Of a stretch of 64,000 bases of DNA, positions 33,154-41,387 are shown piece by piece. Source of the stretch: Lysobacter helvus (GTDB lineage Bacteria > Pseudomonadota > Gammaproteobacteria > Xanthomonadales > Xanthomonadaceae); assembly GCF_018406645.1 (NCBI RefSeq), contig NZ_AP024546.1:1798001-1862000 (forward strand), given 5' to 3'. The position numbers were made by a program, and so were the translations under genes. Within the stretch, counting starts at the first letter, position 1; every line of letters starts with the position of its first letter. A model generated the notes under the pieces. It had not been told where the DNA came from. It worked only from the letters and a program-made list of their open reading frames with translations, and ran no database searches.

Positions 33154-33944
33154 GCGTGTCATCCCTGCGAAACCAGGGATCCAGGTTTCAGTTGTCCCCG
33201 CGAAGGCGGGGACACCCATCAGGGCGCTCCGCCACGTCCCATCGCGTGTCTCTTTTCCGCTGCCACAGCGAAAAAGAGACACGCGACGTGCCGCGTCGGA
33301 TCTCGTCGCGGACTGGTTTTCGCCAACACGTCGTAGTAGTTCCCCGCACCGCGTCGGACAGCCGCTGGCGAACCCACCTTCTCCGGTTGGAGGCGCTCGC
33401 CCACCTCGAGCCCTCGCATCTGAAATGCCTCACTGCTCTCTGGCAAGCGATGCGCCAGTCCAAGTCTGTGCCTTCCACACATTAGGAAGGAAAGCGGCGG
33501 CACCGCGCTTCTGCTCTCGCAGAAGGAAATTGCAGAAAGCAAAGGTTCGGTGAGGCGCACCGCACGCCGAGCCAATCCCGCGCAGCCGTCCATGGATGGA
33601 CGGCGCCGATGCTCGCAGCCATGGATGGTGAGGCAGCGGAGCGGGATTGGCTGGGCGTGCAGTGCGCCGTCCGTCCGAGTGCAGCTGTTCGCCAGCAACC
33701 ATCCGACGAAGTGCAAGGCGCTACTCCTACGCAGCGTCGCAACGTTCCGGTCGCGAAGCGCTTCGACGTGATGAGGGTGATAGGTCCTTGGAGTGCGCCA
33801 TGGATGGCGCACGGCCGGTGCTTGGAGCAGGGACAGCGGAACGCACCGGGCAAGGACCTATCACCCTCATCGCGGCGGAGCGCCGTGCCGGAGGCGGTTG
33901 ATGCACCGCGCTTCTGGATCCCTGTTTTCGCAGGGATGACAGGG
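33154..33944. repeat. Gene-free palindromic element with 28-base inverted termini
   Basis: No gene is supported here. The ends (33157-33184 and 33914-33941) are inverted copies differing at one base in 28. Each end carries a TCCCTG...CAGGGA hairpin of the CGAAA-type spread widely in proteobacterial genomes. Inside are further inverted repeats. GTCCCCGC/GCGGGGAC lies at 33194-33213. A 20-bp arm pair with one mismatch at 33243-33285 has a three-base loop. Arms at 33562-33581 and 33641-33660 match with one mismatch. A perfect 21-bp arm pair lies at 33770-33790 and 33851-33871. The 10-mer CCATGGATGG occurs three times (33590, 33619, 33798), each near a hairpin tip. GCACCGCGCTTCTG occurs directly at 33500 and 33903. 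The ends lie 3' of both convergent neighbours. Confidence 0.75.
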
Positions 33945-35375
33945 TCATTCCTTCGGCGGAACCACCTTGCCCGGCTTGCTGCCGAAGTCGCCGTCCGCAT
34001 CGGCCGCCATGTACGCGAACACCGCATAGGCGGCCACGTTCTGCGCCAGCGCCTTCGGATCGATCTTGTCGAGCGTGTCGTCCGGCGTGTGGTGGTAGTC
34101 GAAGTAATCCGTGCCGTCCTGGCGCAACGCGCCCCACGCCAGGCCATTGCCGGCGAACGGGCCGATGTCCGGGCCCGGGCCGCCTTCGGTCGGCGTGTAC
34201 GCGATGCCCAGCGGCGCCAGCACGTCGGCGATCTGCTGCGCGGCGGCCTTCGCGTAGTCCGGTGCGCTCGTGTTGAACGCATAGATGCGGCCCGCGCCGA
34301 AGTCGCTTTCCGCGGCGATCAGGTGCTTGCGCACGTCGCCCACGTGCTTGTCGTTGTACGCGCGCCCGCCGTGCAGGCCCTGTTCTTCGTTCGCGAACGC
34401 GACGACGCGGATGGTGCGCGCCGGGCGCTGCTTCATCGTGCCGATCATCTTCGCCGCGCCGACCGCGATGGCCACGCCCGCGCCGTCGTCGATCGCGCCG
34501 GTGCCGAGGTCCCACGAATCCAGGTGCCCGCCGATCAACACCACTTCGTCGGGCTTGCTGCGGCCGCGCATTTCGCCGATCACGTTGTAGGACGTGGCCG
34601 TGCCGTCCCAGCCGCAATCGAGTTCGACGTGCACGCGCGTCGGGCCGCGCGCGACCAGGCGCGCCAGCTGGTCGGCGTCGGGTGCGCCGAGCGCGGCGGA
34701 CGGGATCGGCGTGAGGCCTTCGTCGAAGCGCGTGATGCCGGTATGCGGGTTGCGGTGCGAATCGGTGCCGGCCGAACGCATCAGGTAAGCGACCGCGCCT
34801 GCGCGGATCGCGGCCGACGGACCGGCGCCGCGCACGCGCGAGCCCATGCCGTAGCCGCCGCCGTCCTTCGCGCGTTCCATCCGGTAATCGATGAAGGCGA
34901 TCTTGCCCGCGAGCGAACCGGCGGGCACCGCCTGCAGCGACGCGAGATCGGGGAAGCGCACGACTTCCGCTTCGACCTTGCCGCCCGGGCTGCCGCCGAG
35001 CGCGGTCAGCGTGAGCTTCTGCGACGACGCGCCGACGACCGAAGCGCTTTCACTGCGGCGCTCCCACTTCGGGAACGTCACCGGCTCGGTCCACACCTTG
35101 TCGAACCCGAGCGCCTTGAACTTCGCTTCGGCCCACTTCACCGCGCGCGCATCGGCTTCGCTGCCGGCCAGGCGCGGGCCCACTTCCGTGGTCAGGCCTT
35201 CGACGAACTTCCATGCGGTGTCGTCGGCGAGCGCACGCTCGCGCAGTTGTTCGGCGTGCTGCACGGTGGCCGGCGCGATGCGCGTGGTGGCCGTTGCCGC
35301 GACGGGCGCCTGCGCGTGCGCGGCGGACAGCGCGGTGGTGAGCGCGAGGGCGAGCAGGGTGGTGGTCAGGCGCAT
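33945..35375 (-). CDS. M28 family zinc aminopeptidase, exported
   Basis: The 476-aa precursor has a signal peptide (residues 1-22, LSAAHA cleavage). It then has a protease-associated-like insert and a peptidase domain. The zinc ligands are visible: His/Asp in GGHLDSWDLGTGAIDDGAG, the catalytic Glu pair in FANEEQG, and a late His in FDYHHTPDDTLDK. This is the layout of periplasmic or secreted M28 aminopeptidases and glutaminyl cyclase-like carboxypeptidases. The ATG at 35375 has AAGGGG upstream and is preferred over the in-frame start at 35447. The exact substrate is unknown. Confidence 0.92.
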   Translation of the reverse strand: MRLTTTLLALALTTALSAAHAQAPVAATATTRIAPATVQHAEQLRERALADDTAWKFVEGLTTEVGPRLAGSEADARAVKWAEAKFKALGFDKVWTEPVTFPKWERRSESASVVGASSQKLTLTALGGSPGGKVEAEVVRFPDLASLQAVPAGSLAGKIAFIDYRMERAKDGGGYGMGSRVRGAGPSAAIRAGAVAYLMRSAGTDSHRNPHTGITRFDEGLTPIPSAALGAPDADQLARLVARGPTRVHVELDCGWDGTATSYNVIGEMRGRSKPDEVVLIGGHLDSWDLGTGAIDDGAGVAIAVGAAKMIGTMKQRPARTIRVVAFANEEQGLHGGRAYNDKHVGDVRKHLIAAESDFGAGRIYAFNTSAPDYAKAAAQQIADVLAPLGIAYTPTEGGPGPDIGPFAGNGLAWGALRQDGTDYFDYHHTPDDTLDKIDPKALAQNVAAYAVFAYMAADADGDFGSKPGKVVPPKE

Positions 35376-35469
35376 GCAGGGGTCCCCTTGAACGAAGGCG
35401 TCGAGCGTAGCAGTCCACCCCGGGCGGGCCGGGGTGTCGTCGGTCATGGCTGGTGTGCGCGCGGTCGCG

Positions 35470-35874
35470 TCAGCGCGACTTGAGGGCGTCGCGGATCTCG
35501 CGCAGCAGCAGCGTGTCTTCCGGCGTGGCCGCGGCGGCCTCGGGTTCGCGCAGGCGGTTGTAGGCCTTGAGGAACAGGAAGATCACGAAGGCGATCAGCA
35601 GGAAGTCGATCGCGGCCTGGAACAGCAGGCCGTACTTGATCGCGACTTCGGCGGCCACTTGCTTGCCCGTCGCATCGAGCGTGGCGGGCGTGACCACGTA
35701 TTTCCAGTCGGCGACGCTCACGCCGCCGGTGACGAGCGAGACGACCGGCATCACGAAGCCATCCACGATGGCGGTGACGATCTTGCCGAACGCGCCGCCG
35801 ATGACCACGGCCACGGCCAGGTCGACGACGCTGCCGCGCGCGATGAACGCCTTGAACTCCGAGAGCATGCCCAT
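35470..35874 (-). CDS. mscL: Large-conductance mechanosensitive channel
   Basis: MscL opens under membrane tension to release solutes in hypo-osmotic shock. The 134-aa protein starts MGMLSEFKAFIARGSVVDLAV at the ATG at 35874 (AGGAGGAAG upstream), followed by TM1 (VVIGGAFGKIVTAIVDGFVM), a periplasmic loop, TM2 (AAIDFLLIAFVIFLFLKAYN) and a short charged cytoplasmic helix. Length and the gate glycines fit the family. Confidence 0.97.
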   Translation of the reverse strand: MGMLSEFKAFIARGSVVDLAVAVVIGGAFGKIVTAIVDGFVMPVVSLVTGGVSVADWKYVVTPATLDATGKQVAAEVAIKYGLLFQAAIDFLLIAFVIFLFLKAYNRLREPEAAAATPEDTLLLREIRDALKSR

Positions 35875-35915
35875 GCTGGCTTCCTCCTGCCGGCGGACGC
35901 CGGTGTCGGCGGAGG

Positions 35916-36587
35916 TTAGCGCGGGACGACGTGGCCCTGCAGCCGCAGCACGTCGTCCAGGCGGGCCTCGTACGCATCGCCGGGGACCAGCGGACCCACG
36001 CCCGCGGGCGTGCCCATGAAGACCAGGTCGCCGGCCTGCAGCGTGAAGAGCTTGGCGAGTTCGTCGAGGATGTCCGGCACGTCCCAGATCAGCTGGTCGA
36101 GCGTGGAGCGCTGGCGGGCCTGGCCGTTCACGGCCAGCGACAGCGTGCGCGGGGCGAGGGGGCCGATCGCATCGAAGCGGACGATCTCGCTGACCGGCGC
36201 CGAATGGTCGAAGGCCTTGCCGGTATCCCACGGCAGGCCCTTCGCCTTCGCGGCCGATTGCAGGTCGCGGCGCGTCAGGTCCAGGCCGATGGCGTAGCCG
36301 AACACCTGCGCGTCGGCGCCGAGGGCGACGACGAGTTCCACTTCGTGGTGCAGGTCGTGCGTGCCCGGCGGATACGGCACGACGCCATCGAGGACGACGG
36401 CGTCGGCGGGCTTGCAGAAGAACACGGGCGTGCCGCGGTCGGCCTTGGACGCGGGCACCGCGGCGCCCATTTCCTTGGCGTGGTCGGCGAAGTTGCGGCC
36501 GACGCAATAGATGCGGCGCACCGGGAAGGTGCCGCCGCCACGTACCGGGATGCGGACCGGCGCGGGGGCCGGGACGACGTCGCTCAC
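35916..36587 (-). CDS. Fumarylacetoacetate hydrolase family protein
   Basis: The 223-aa protein belongs to the FAH fold used by fumarylpyruvate hydrolases and related C-C hydrolases. Diagnostic parts are IYCVGRNFADHAKEMG, the metal ligands in DLHHEVELVV (E-x-E), and FMGTPAGVGPLVPGD. The GTG at 36587 is in a GTGA overlap with the upstream gene. The substrate (fumarylpyruvate, acylpyruvate or oxaloacetate) cannot be decided from sequence. It is co-oriented with a small membrane protein whose stop it overlaps. Confidence 0.9.
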   Translation of the reverse strand: MSDVVPAPAPVRIPVRGGGTFPVRRIYCVGRNFADHAKEMGAAVPASKADRGTPVFFCKPADAVVLDGVVPYPPGTHDLHHEVELVVALGADAQVFGYAIGLDLTRRDLQSAAKAKGLPWDTGKAFDHSAPVSEIVRFDAIGPLAPRTLSLAVNGQARQRSTLDQLIWDVPDILDELAKLFTLQAGDLVFMGTPAGVGPLVPGDAYEARLDDVLRLQGHVVPR

Positions 36588-36865
36588 GCCGAGGGCAGGG
36601 CGTGCTTGCGCACGACTTCGAATTCGCCGTCGACCACGCGCGGATCGCGGCGCACCTGCGGATCGTTGCGGCGCTTCCACATGCGCAGCAGCAGGCCGAC
36701 CGACAACATCGCGATGCCGACGAACACGCTCACGAACACCAGCACGACGAGCACGGCGACGCCGAGCAGCCCCACCAGCAGGCGCGTCAACGGATGGCGC
36801 GGCTTGCGCGGCGCGAAGCCGTGGCGGAAGGAAGCGAAGTCGAAGCGGTGTGCGAATGCAGTCAT
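36584..36865 (-). CDS. Small membrane protein, 93 aa, unknown
   Basis: No family is recognised. The protein has a basic, aromatic N-terminus (AFAHRFDFASFRHGFAPRK), one long hydrophobic segment (about residues 29-59) that could be one or two helices, and a charged tail with DPRVVDGEFEVVRK. The ATG at 36865 is chosen; in-frame sequence up to 36997 has no homologous look. The gene is kept because its stop overlaps the FAH GTG by four bases, a coupling seen throughout this window, and its composition is plainly that of a membrane protein. Confidence 0.68.
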   Translation of the reverse strand: MTAFAHRFDFASFRHGFAPRKPRHPLTRLLVGLLGVAVLVVLVFVSVFVGIAMLSVGLLLRMWKRRNDPQVRRDPRVVDGEFEVVRKHALPSA

Positions 36866-36963
36866 CGTCAGGGGCCGTGACACAATGCGGCAGTGCCGGG
36901 GCGGCGAGTATCCGGCGGGTCTTCCGGCAGCGTGTGAGGACTTCGTTAAGAGGCGTGCAAACC

Positions 36964-37311
36964 GTGACCGTGGCCAACCCTGTCTTGCTGCTTGCACACC
37001 TGGACCAGCTCGCCGACGGCGCGGTGGTGGAAACCGACGCCACGATCGACGGCGATTCGGAGTCCGTGATCCTGCACCGCGCAGGCGAGACGATTCGCGC
37101 CTGGCTCAATGTCTGCCCGCATGCCGGTCGTCGCCTCGACTGGGCGCCGGGCAAGTTCCTGTTCGACAAGCAAGGGCACCTGGTGTGCGCGGTGCACGGT
37201 GCGACGTTCGAGTTGCGCGCCGGCGAATGCATCGCCGGGCCCTGTCGGGGTGCGTCGTTGCGCGCGATCGAGATCGACGTGCGCGACGGCGCCGTCTACC
37301 TCAGAACATGA
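36964..37311 (+). CDS. Rieske [2Fe-2S] domain protein, small
   Basis: The 115-aa cytoplasmic protein carries the two Rieske clusters of ligands, CPHAG and CAVHG (C-x-H and C-x2-H), about 30 residues apart. The FDKQGHLVCAVHGATFEL segment is typical of NirD-like or ferredoxin-type Rieske proteins. It is not fused to an oxygenase and no reductase is adjacent. Three in-frame GTG starts exist (36955, 36964, 36970). The AAGAGG at 36948-36953 gives the best spacing to 36964. The 3' end overlaps the SLC13 gene on the other strand by 11 bases. Confidence 0.88.
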   Translation: MTVANPVLLLAHLDQLADGAVVETDATIDGDSESVILHRAGETIRAWLNVCPHAGRRLDWAPGKFLFDKQGHLVCAVHGATFELRAGECIAGPCRGASLRAIEIDVRDGAVYLRT

Positions 37312-39145
37312 TGTTGACCGCGATCACCACGACGATCAGGTAGATCAACGACACCGGCGCACCGAGCCGCCACAGGTCCTTCGACTGGTAACCACCTGGC
37401 CCGGTGATCATCGACATCACCGGGTTGGACGCGGTCATGAAGTTGTTCGACGCCGACAACGCCACCATCAGCGCGAAGCCCGTCGGATTGCCGCCCGCGG
37501 CCAGCGCGAGGTTGATGCCCATCGGCACCATGACGATCGTGGCGCCGACGTGGCCGATCACCAGCGAGAAGATCGTCGTCAGCAGGCCCAGCGCGATTTC
37601 CAGCAATACCAGCGGCACGCCTTCGGGCAAGCGCTCGATGGTGTGCCCCGCGATCCACGCCGCCGCGCCGCTGGAATCCATCGCCCAGCCCAGCGGGATC
37701 AGGCAGGCCATGACGAACACGGTCTTCCAGTTGATCGCCGCGTAGGCCTCGTCGATGTGCAGCACGCCGGCCACCAGCATGCCGGCCACGCCGGTCATCA
37801 GCGCGATCGACACCGGGATGCGCGTGGAGAGCGCCAGCAGCATCGTCACCACGAAGATGCTCAGCGCGAGCTTGAACTTGTGCGGCCGCTGCTCGCCCTT
37901 CGGGTAGTCGGTGACGACCACGAAGTCCTTGTTCTCGGCCGCCTGCGCAAGATCCGTCCAGATGCCGTGCAGCACCAGCATGTCGCCGGCGCGCAGCGCG
38001 AGCTGGCGCACGTTCTCGCGGTGCACGGTCTTGTCGCGGTTCACTGCGAGGAGACTGATGCCGTACTGCTTGCGCAATTGCAGCTCGGCCTGCGACTTGC
38101 CGAGGTATTGCGAGGTCGGCGGCACCACCGCTTCGGCGATGCCCGCGCGGCTCGGGTTGAACAGGTCGCCGAACGTGCGCAGGCGCGTGCTCATGCGCAG
38201 GAAATTGTTCTGCGCGAAATCGGCGACCTGCTGCTTGCCGCCCATCGCACCGAGCACGCTGCCGACCCAGATGCGCGCGTCGGCGGGCGGCGCCAGGCGC
38301 GATTCGTTGCCGGTCTTCAGCGCGAGCAGGAGCGGTGCGTTGCGCAGCGCTTCGGCCTCGCCGAGCGACATGCCCACCAGCGGGCTGTCGGCCGACACGG
38401 TGAGTTCGTACACGTCGCCTTCGATGCCGTAGGCCTGCGCGAAATAACTCTGCGTGCGCGCCGGCGTGACGCCGCGGTCCACGTCATAGCGTTCGAGCTG
38501 CTTGTCGCCGAAGAAGCGGAAATACAGCAGGCCCGCGCCCAGCAGCGCCAGGCCGATCGGCATCGGCGCGAACATGTGCAGCGGTTCGAGCGTGGCCGCA
38601 CCCGAGGGCAGGTTGGCGTTGGACGACACCAGCAAGTCGTTGAGCAGGATCAGCGGCGACGTACCGACCATCGTCAGCGAACCGCCCATCACGATGGCGA
38701 TCGCCAGCGGCAACAGGAAGCGCGACAAGGGCAGGCCGGTGCGCGAACTCAGGCGCGAGGCGACGGGCAGGTACAGCGCCATCACCGACGGGTTCTGCAT
38801 GAAGGAGGAGTTGAGGCCGGCCACCGCGGAGGTGAACAGCAGCAGGCGCGATTCGATGCCGTGCGCGCGGCGCAGCAGCCAGCCGGCGAGGCGGTTGAGC
38901 GCGCCGGTGCGGTCCAGGCCCGCGCCCAGGATCATCGTGGCGATGACGCTCATGACCGCGTTGCCGGAGAAGCCGCCGAACAGGTCTTCCGGCGCGACCA
39001 CGCCGGTGAGCCCCAGCAACACCAGGACGACCAGGGCAACGACGTCGGCGCGGATGCGCTCGAACAGGAACATCACCATCGTGAAGCCCACCAGCCCGAG
39101 CACGAGCTTCATGTCGGTGGTGAGCATCAACGCGGTGTCGTTCAC
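37301..39145 (-). CDS. SLC13/DASS-type permease with TrkA-C domains
   Basis: The 614-aa inner-membrane protein has about 11 membrane helices in two halves and two cytoplasmic TrkA-C (RCK_C) domains in the middle (about residues 205-395). Transport motifs include [33 protein letters not shown] in the first half and [16 protein letters not shown] in the second, the SNT-like pairs of the DASS family. Members of this arrangement move divalent anions such as sulfate, though some are uncharacterised. The GTG at 39145 is in a GTGA overlap with the trmB stop; an ATG at 39127 is an alternative. Confidence 0.9.
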   Translation of the reverse strand: MNDTALMLTTDMKLVLGLVGFTMVMFLFERIRADVVALVVLVLLGLTGVVAPEDLFGGFSGNAVMSVIATMILGAGLDRTGALNRLAGWLLRRAHGIESRLLLFTSAVAGLNSSFMQNPSVMALYLPVASRLSSRTGLPLSRFLLPLAIAIVMGGSLTMVGTSPLILLNDLLVSSNANLPSGAATLEPLHMFAPMPIGLALLGAGLLYFRFFGDKQLERYDVDRGVTPARTQSYFAQAYGIEGDVYELTVSADSPLVGMSLGEAEALRNAPLLLALKTGNESRLAPPADARIWVGSVLGAMGGKQQVADFAQNNFLRMSTRLRTFGDLFNPSRAGIAEAVVPPTSQYLGKSQAELQLRKQYGISLLAVNRDKTVHRENVRQLALRAGDMLVLHGIWTDLAQAAENKDFVVVTDYPKGEQRPHKFKLALSIFVVTMLLALSTRIPVSIALMTGVAGMLVAGVLHIDEAYAAINWKTVFVMACLIPLGWAMDSSGAAAWIAGHTIERLPEGVPLVLLEIALGLLTTIFSLVIGHVGATIVMVPMGINLALAAGGNPTGFALMVALSASNNFMTASNPVMSMITGPGGYQSKDLWRLGAPVSLIYLIVVVIAVNIMF

Positions 39146-39876
39146 GCGCCCGAATCCCCTTGGCGTTCCGTGTCGTAAAGAAGGTCCCACACGCCGTGCC
39201 CGAGCTTCTGGCCGCGCGTCTCGAAATGCGTCTGGGGACGCCATTCGGGCCGCGGTACGGTGCCGCGGGGACCGGCGCGATTCACCAGGCCCGGCGTGGC
39301 ATCCAGCACGTCCCACATCTGCTCGGCATAGTCCTGCCAATCGGTGGCGAGGTGCAAGCGCCCCCCGGGCGCGAGTTTCGACACCAGCAACGCGGCGAAC
39401 CCGGGGTTCACCAGGCGACGCTTGTTGTGGCGCTTCTTGTGCCAGGGATCCGGGAAGTAGATGCGCACCTCGTCCAGGCTCGCATCGGCGATCTCGTGGG
39501 TAAGCACTTCCACCGCGTCGTGGTGGAACAGGCGGACGTTGCGTGCATCGTCGGCGGCGAGCGCGTTGAGCAGGCGGCCGACGCCGGGCGCATGCACTTC
39601 GATGCCGATGATGTCGCGCGAAGGATCCTGCGCTGCGGCGAAGCGCAGGGCCTCGCCGTTGCCGAAGCCGATCTCCAGCACGCGCGGCGCATGCCGGCCG
39701 AAGGCGGCGTCGAAATCGCGCGGCGCGCCGGTGTAATCCAGGCCGAAGCGCGGCCACTGTTCGTCGAACGCGCGCTGCTGCGCGGGCGTGAAGCGCCCCT
39801 GCCGCAGCACGAAGCTGCGGACCTTGCGCTGGCCGGGTTCGGCGGTGAAGGGCTTCTTGTCGGTCGGGTCGGACAT
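39142..39876 (-). CDS. trmB: tRNA (guanine46-N7)-methyltransferase
   Basis: TrmB makes m7G46 in tRNA with SAM. The 244-aa protein has the SAM motif [15 protein letters not shown], the acidic loop after IGIEVHAPG, and the RNA-binding, catalytic segment [16 protein letters not shown]. The C-terminal [15 protein letters not shown] is also conserved. The ATG at 39876 overlaps the thiG stop by one base. The thiS-thiG-trmB order is a recurrent gammaproteobacterial arrangement. Confidence 0.96.
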   Translation of the reverse strand: MSDPTDKKPFTAEPGQRKVRSFVLRQGRFTPAQQRAFDEQWPRFGLDYTGAPRDFDAAFGRHAPRVLEIGFGNGEALRFAAAQDPSRDIIGIEVHAPGVGRLLNALAADDARNVRLFHHDAVEVLTHEIADASLDEVRIYFPDPWHKKRHNKRRLVNPGFAALLVSKLAPGGRLHLATDWQDYAEQMWDVLDATPGLVNRAGPRGTVPRPEWRPQTHFETRGQKLGHGVWDLLYDTERQGDSGA

Positions 39877-40679
39877 CACCCGACCAGGCCGTCCACGGGG
39901 CTCGAGGCGGACGCGAAACGCTTGCGCGGGATGCGCCCGGCGAGGAACGCGGCGCGGCCGGCTTCGACCGCCAGCTTCATCGCATGCGCCATCAGGATCG
40001 GATGCTTCGCGCCGGCGATCGCGGTGTTCATCAGCACGCCGTCGCAGCCCAGTTCCATCGCGATCGCGGCATCGGACGCGGTGCCGACGCCGGCATCGAC
40101 GAGCACCGGCACCTTCGCGTTCTCGATGATCTCGAGCAGGTTGTACTTGTTCTGGATGCCCAGGCCCGAACCGATCGGCGCGGCGAGCGGCATCACCGCG
40201 ACGCAGCCGATTTCTTCCAGGCGGCGCGCGAGGATCGGATCGTCGGAGGTGTAGACCATGACGTCGAAGCCGTCGGCGACGAGGCGCTCGGCGGCGACGA
40301 GCGTCTGCACGACGTCGGGATACAAGGTGCGCTGGTCGCCGAGCACTTCGAGCTTGACGAGCTTGTGGCCGTCGAGCAGTTCGCGCGCCAGGCGACACGT
40401 GCGCACCGCATCGTCGGCGGTGTAGCAGCCGGCGGTGTTGGGCAGGATCGTGTAGCGGTCGGGCGGCAGCACGTCGAGCAGGTTCGGCTCGCCGGGCGAC
40501 TGGCCCAGGTTGGTGCGGCGGATCGCGACGGTGACGATTTCGGCGCCCGCGGCTTCGGTGGCCAGGCGGGTTTCTTCGAAATCCCGGAACTTGCCGGTGC
40601 CGGTGAGCAGGCGTGAACGATAACGGCGGCCCGCGACGACCAGGCTGTCGTCGGCCGCGAGGACGGTGGGATCAGACAT
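39876..40679 (-). CDS. thiG: Thiazole synthase ThiG
   Basis: ThiG builds the thiazole phosphate of thiamine from DXP, dehydroglycine and the ThiS thiocarboxylate. The 267-aa TIM-barrel protein has the DXP-binding lysine in [10 protein letters not shown] (Lys109), [25 protein letters not shown] and [20 protein letters not shown] (first part). The ATG at 40679 is chosen; earlier in-frame codons look unrelated. ThiS lies on the same strand 347 bases upstream, further than usual, with a c-di-GMP-I-like aptamer on the other strand in between. Confidence 0.96.
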   Translation of the reverse strand: MSDPTVLAADDSLVVAGRRYRSRLLTGTGKFRDFEETRLATEAAGAEIVTVAIRRTNLGQSPGEPNLLDVLPPDRYTILPNTAGCYTADDAVRTCRLARELLDGHKLVKLEVLGDQRTLYPDVVQTLVAAERLVADGFDVMVYTSDDPILARRLEEIGCVAVMPLAAPIGSGLGIQNKYNLLEIIENAKVPVLVDAGVGTASDAAIAMELGCDGVLMNTAIAGAKHPILMAHAMKLAVEAGRAAFLAGRIPRKRFASASSPVDGLVG

Positions 40680-40895
40680 GGGCGCAATGGTACCGCGTCG
40701 GTCGCTCCGGCCGTTCGTCGGTCGCAGCAATCCGGTGGTCGCGACTCACGCCGATCATGCGTGCGAATCGACCACCCGGTGACCTGTAGTCAACGGATGC
40801 CCCGTAAGGAGTTGGGAGTGGCATCGAAGCGTCGCACCGGCACACCCCTGACCGGTCCTCCCCGACATGCCACTGCGCGCGATGCCCCATCGCGT

Positions 40896-40990
40896 GGTCC
40901 GCCAAGAGCACACCCGCGCGAAAGCCGGGGTCGCAAAGCTACGGGTCCTCCGGCATTCCCCCTGCCGCGGACAGCCGGGTTCCCGTGACC
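40896..40990 (+). promoter_or_regulatory. Candidate cyclic-di-GMP-I (GEMM) riboswitch aptamer
   Basis: Landmarks appear in the GEMM order. GAGCACACC corresponds to GGGCAAACC. A stem is capped by a GAAA tetraloop at 40920-40923, followed by the invariant CGCAAAGC at 40932-40939. TACGGGTCC follows, then a second helix (GTCC 40945-40948 with GGAC 40969-40972; CGGCA 40951-40955 with TGCCG 40963-40967). The 3' receptor strand AGCCGGGTTCCCG is at 40973-40985. GGTC at 40896-40899 can pair with GACC at 40987-40990 to close P1. The 3' flank is a 10-bp hairpin. The only genes on this strand downstream are 380 bases away (the esterase), across antisense thiS. Confidence 0.72.
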
Positions 40991-41016
40991 GCACGATGGG
41001 TGCATCGTGCGGTTTA
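40988..41016 (+). terminator. Hairpin after the aptamer, possible expression platform
   Basis: ACCGCACGAT (40988-40997) pairs perfectly with ATCGTGCGGT (41004-41013), followed by TTA. The U tract is short, so termination would be weak. Its first three bases overlap the proposed P1 strand, so the two could compete. Confidence 0.5.
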
Positions 41017-41026
41017 TCGCCTCAGG

Positions 41027-41227
41027 TCAGCCGCCACCCAGCGCGTGCACCACTTCCACGTGATCTCCCTCGGCCAGCGCATGCGCTGCGTGCTTGCCGC
41101 GCGGCACGATGTCGCCGTTGACCTCCACGGCGACGCGGCGCTCGGCGAGGCCTTCGAGGACGAGCAGGTCGGCGATCGAGGCGCCGGGGTCGAGCGAGCG
41201 GGGCTCGCCGTTCAATCGGATTTCCAT
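41027..41227 (-). CDS. thiS: Sulfur carrier protein ThiS
   Basis: ThiS carries sulfur as a C-terminal thiocarboxylate for thiazole formation. The 66-aa ubiquitin-like protein begins MEIRLNGEPRSLDPGASIAD and ends VHALGGG, with the required C-terminal Gly-Gly. VAVEVNGDIVPRG is the conserved central strand. The ATG at 41227 is chosen; in-frame upstream codons to 41410 belong to the esterase promoter region. It is transcribed toward thiG. Confidence 0.95.
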   Translation of the reverse strand: MEIRLNGEPRSLDPGASIADLLVLEGLAERRVAVEVNGDIVPRGKHAAHALAEGDHVEVVHALGGG

Positions 41228-41387
41228 GGGGCGCATTGTCGCGCGGTGCGCGGGAAGTTGCCGCACGCCACCGAAGTGCCGCGCCGCCGCTTGAGCCGCA
41301 CGAAGCTTCGTGAAAGCATCCGGCCACCCCCGGGGCCATCCGTATCGGTATGGACGGCAGGTCGGGCTCATTCCAAGGGAGCAATCG

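Larger units (their letters stand above)
40680..41026. other. Gap between thiG and thiS, 347 bases
   Basis: No coding gene is supported. On the plus strand it holds a c-di-GMP-I-like aptamer (about 40896-40990) and a 10-bp hairpin (40988-41013). Near thiG there is an imperfect inverted repeat CCGGTGGTCG / CGACCACCCGG (about 40731 and 40769). GCGATGCCCCATCGC is a hairpin at 40880-40894. No TPP-riboswitch CUGAGA box is seen on the minus strand. Confidence 0.7.

Noticed and set aside
33241-33290. The 20-bp hairpin as a terminator of the DUF962 operon
   Set aside because: It has no U tract on either side and lies inside the larger palindromic element.
33590-33807. Three CCATGGATGG copies as a possible CRISPR remnant
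   Set aside because: The copies are 10 bases, unevenly spaced and sit at hairpin tips; there are no cas genes.
33188-33812. Several open frames inside the palindromic element
   Set aside because: They cross the hairpins, differ on each strand, and show no domain, start signal or codon pattern of a gene.
36866-36997. N-terminal extension of the 93-aa membrane protein
   Set aside because: The extra residues are Arg/Pro-rich and overlap the divergent Rieske promoter; ATG 36865 fits better.
41228-41387. TPP riboswitch upstream of thiS
   Set aside because: The minus-strand leader has no CUGAGA box or other conserved thi-box elements.
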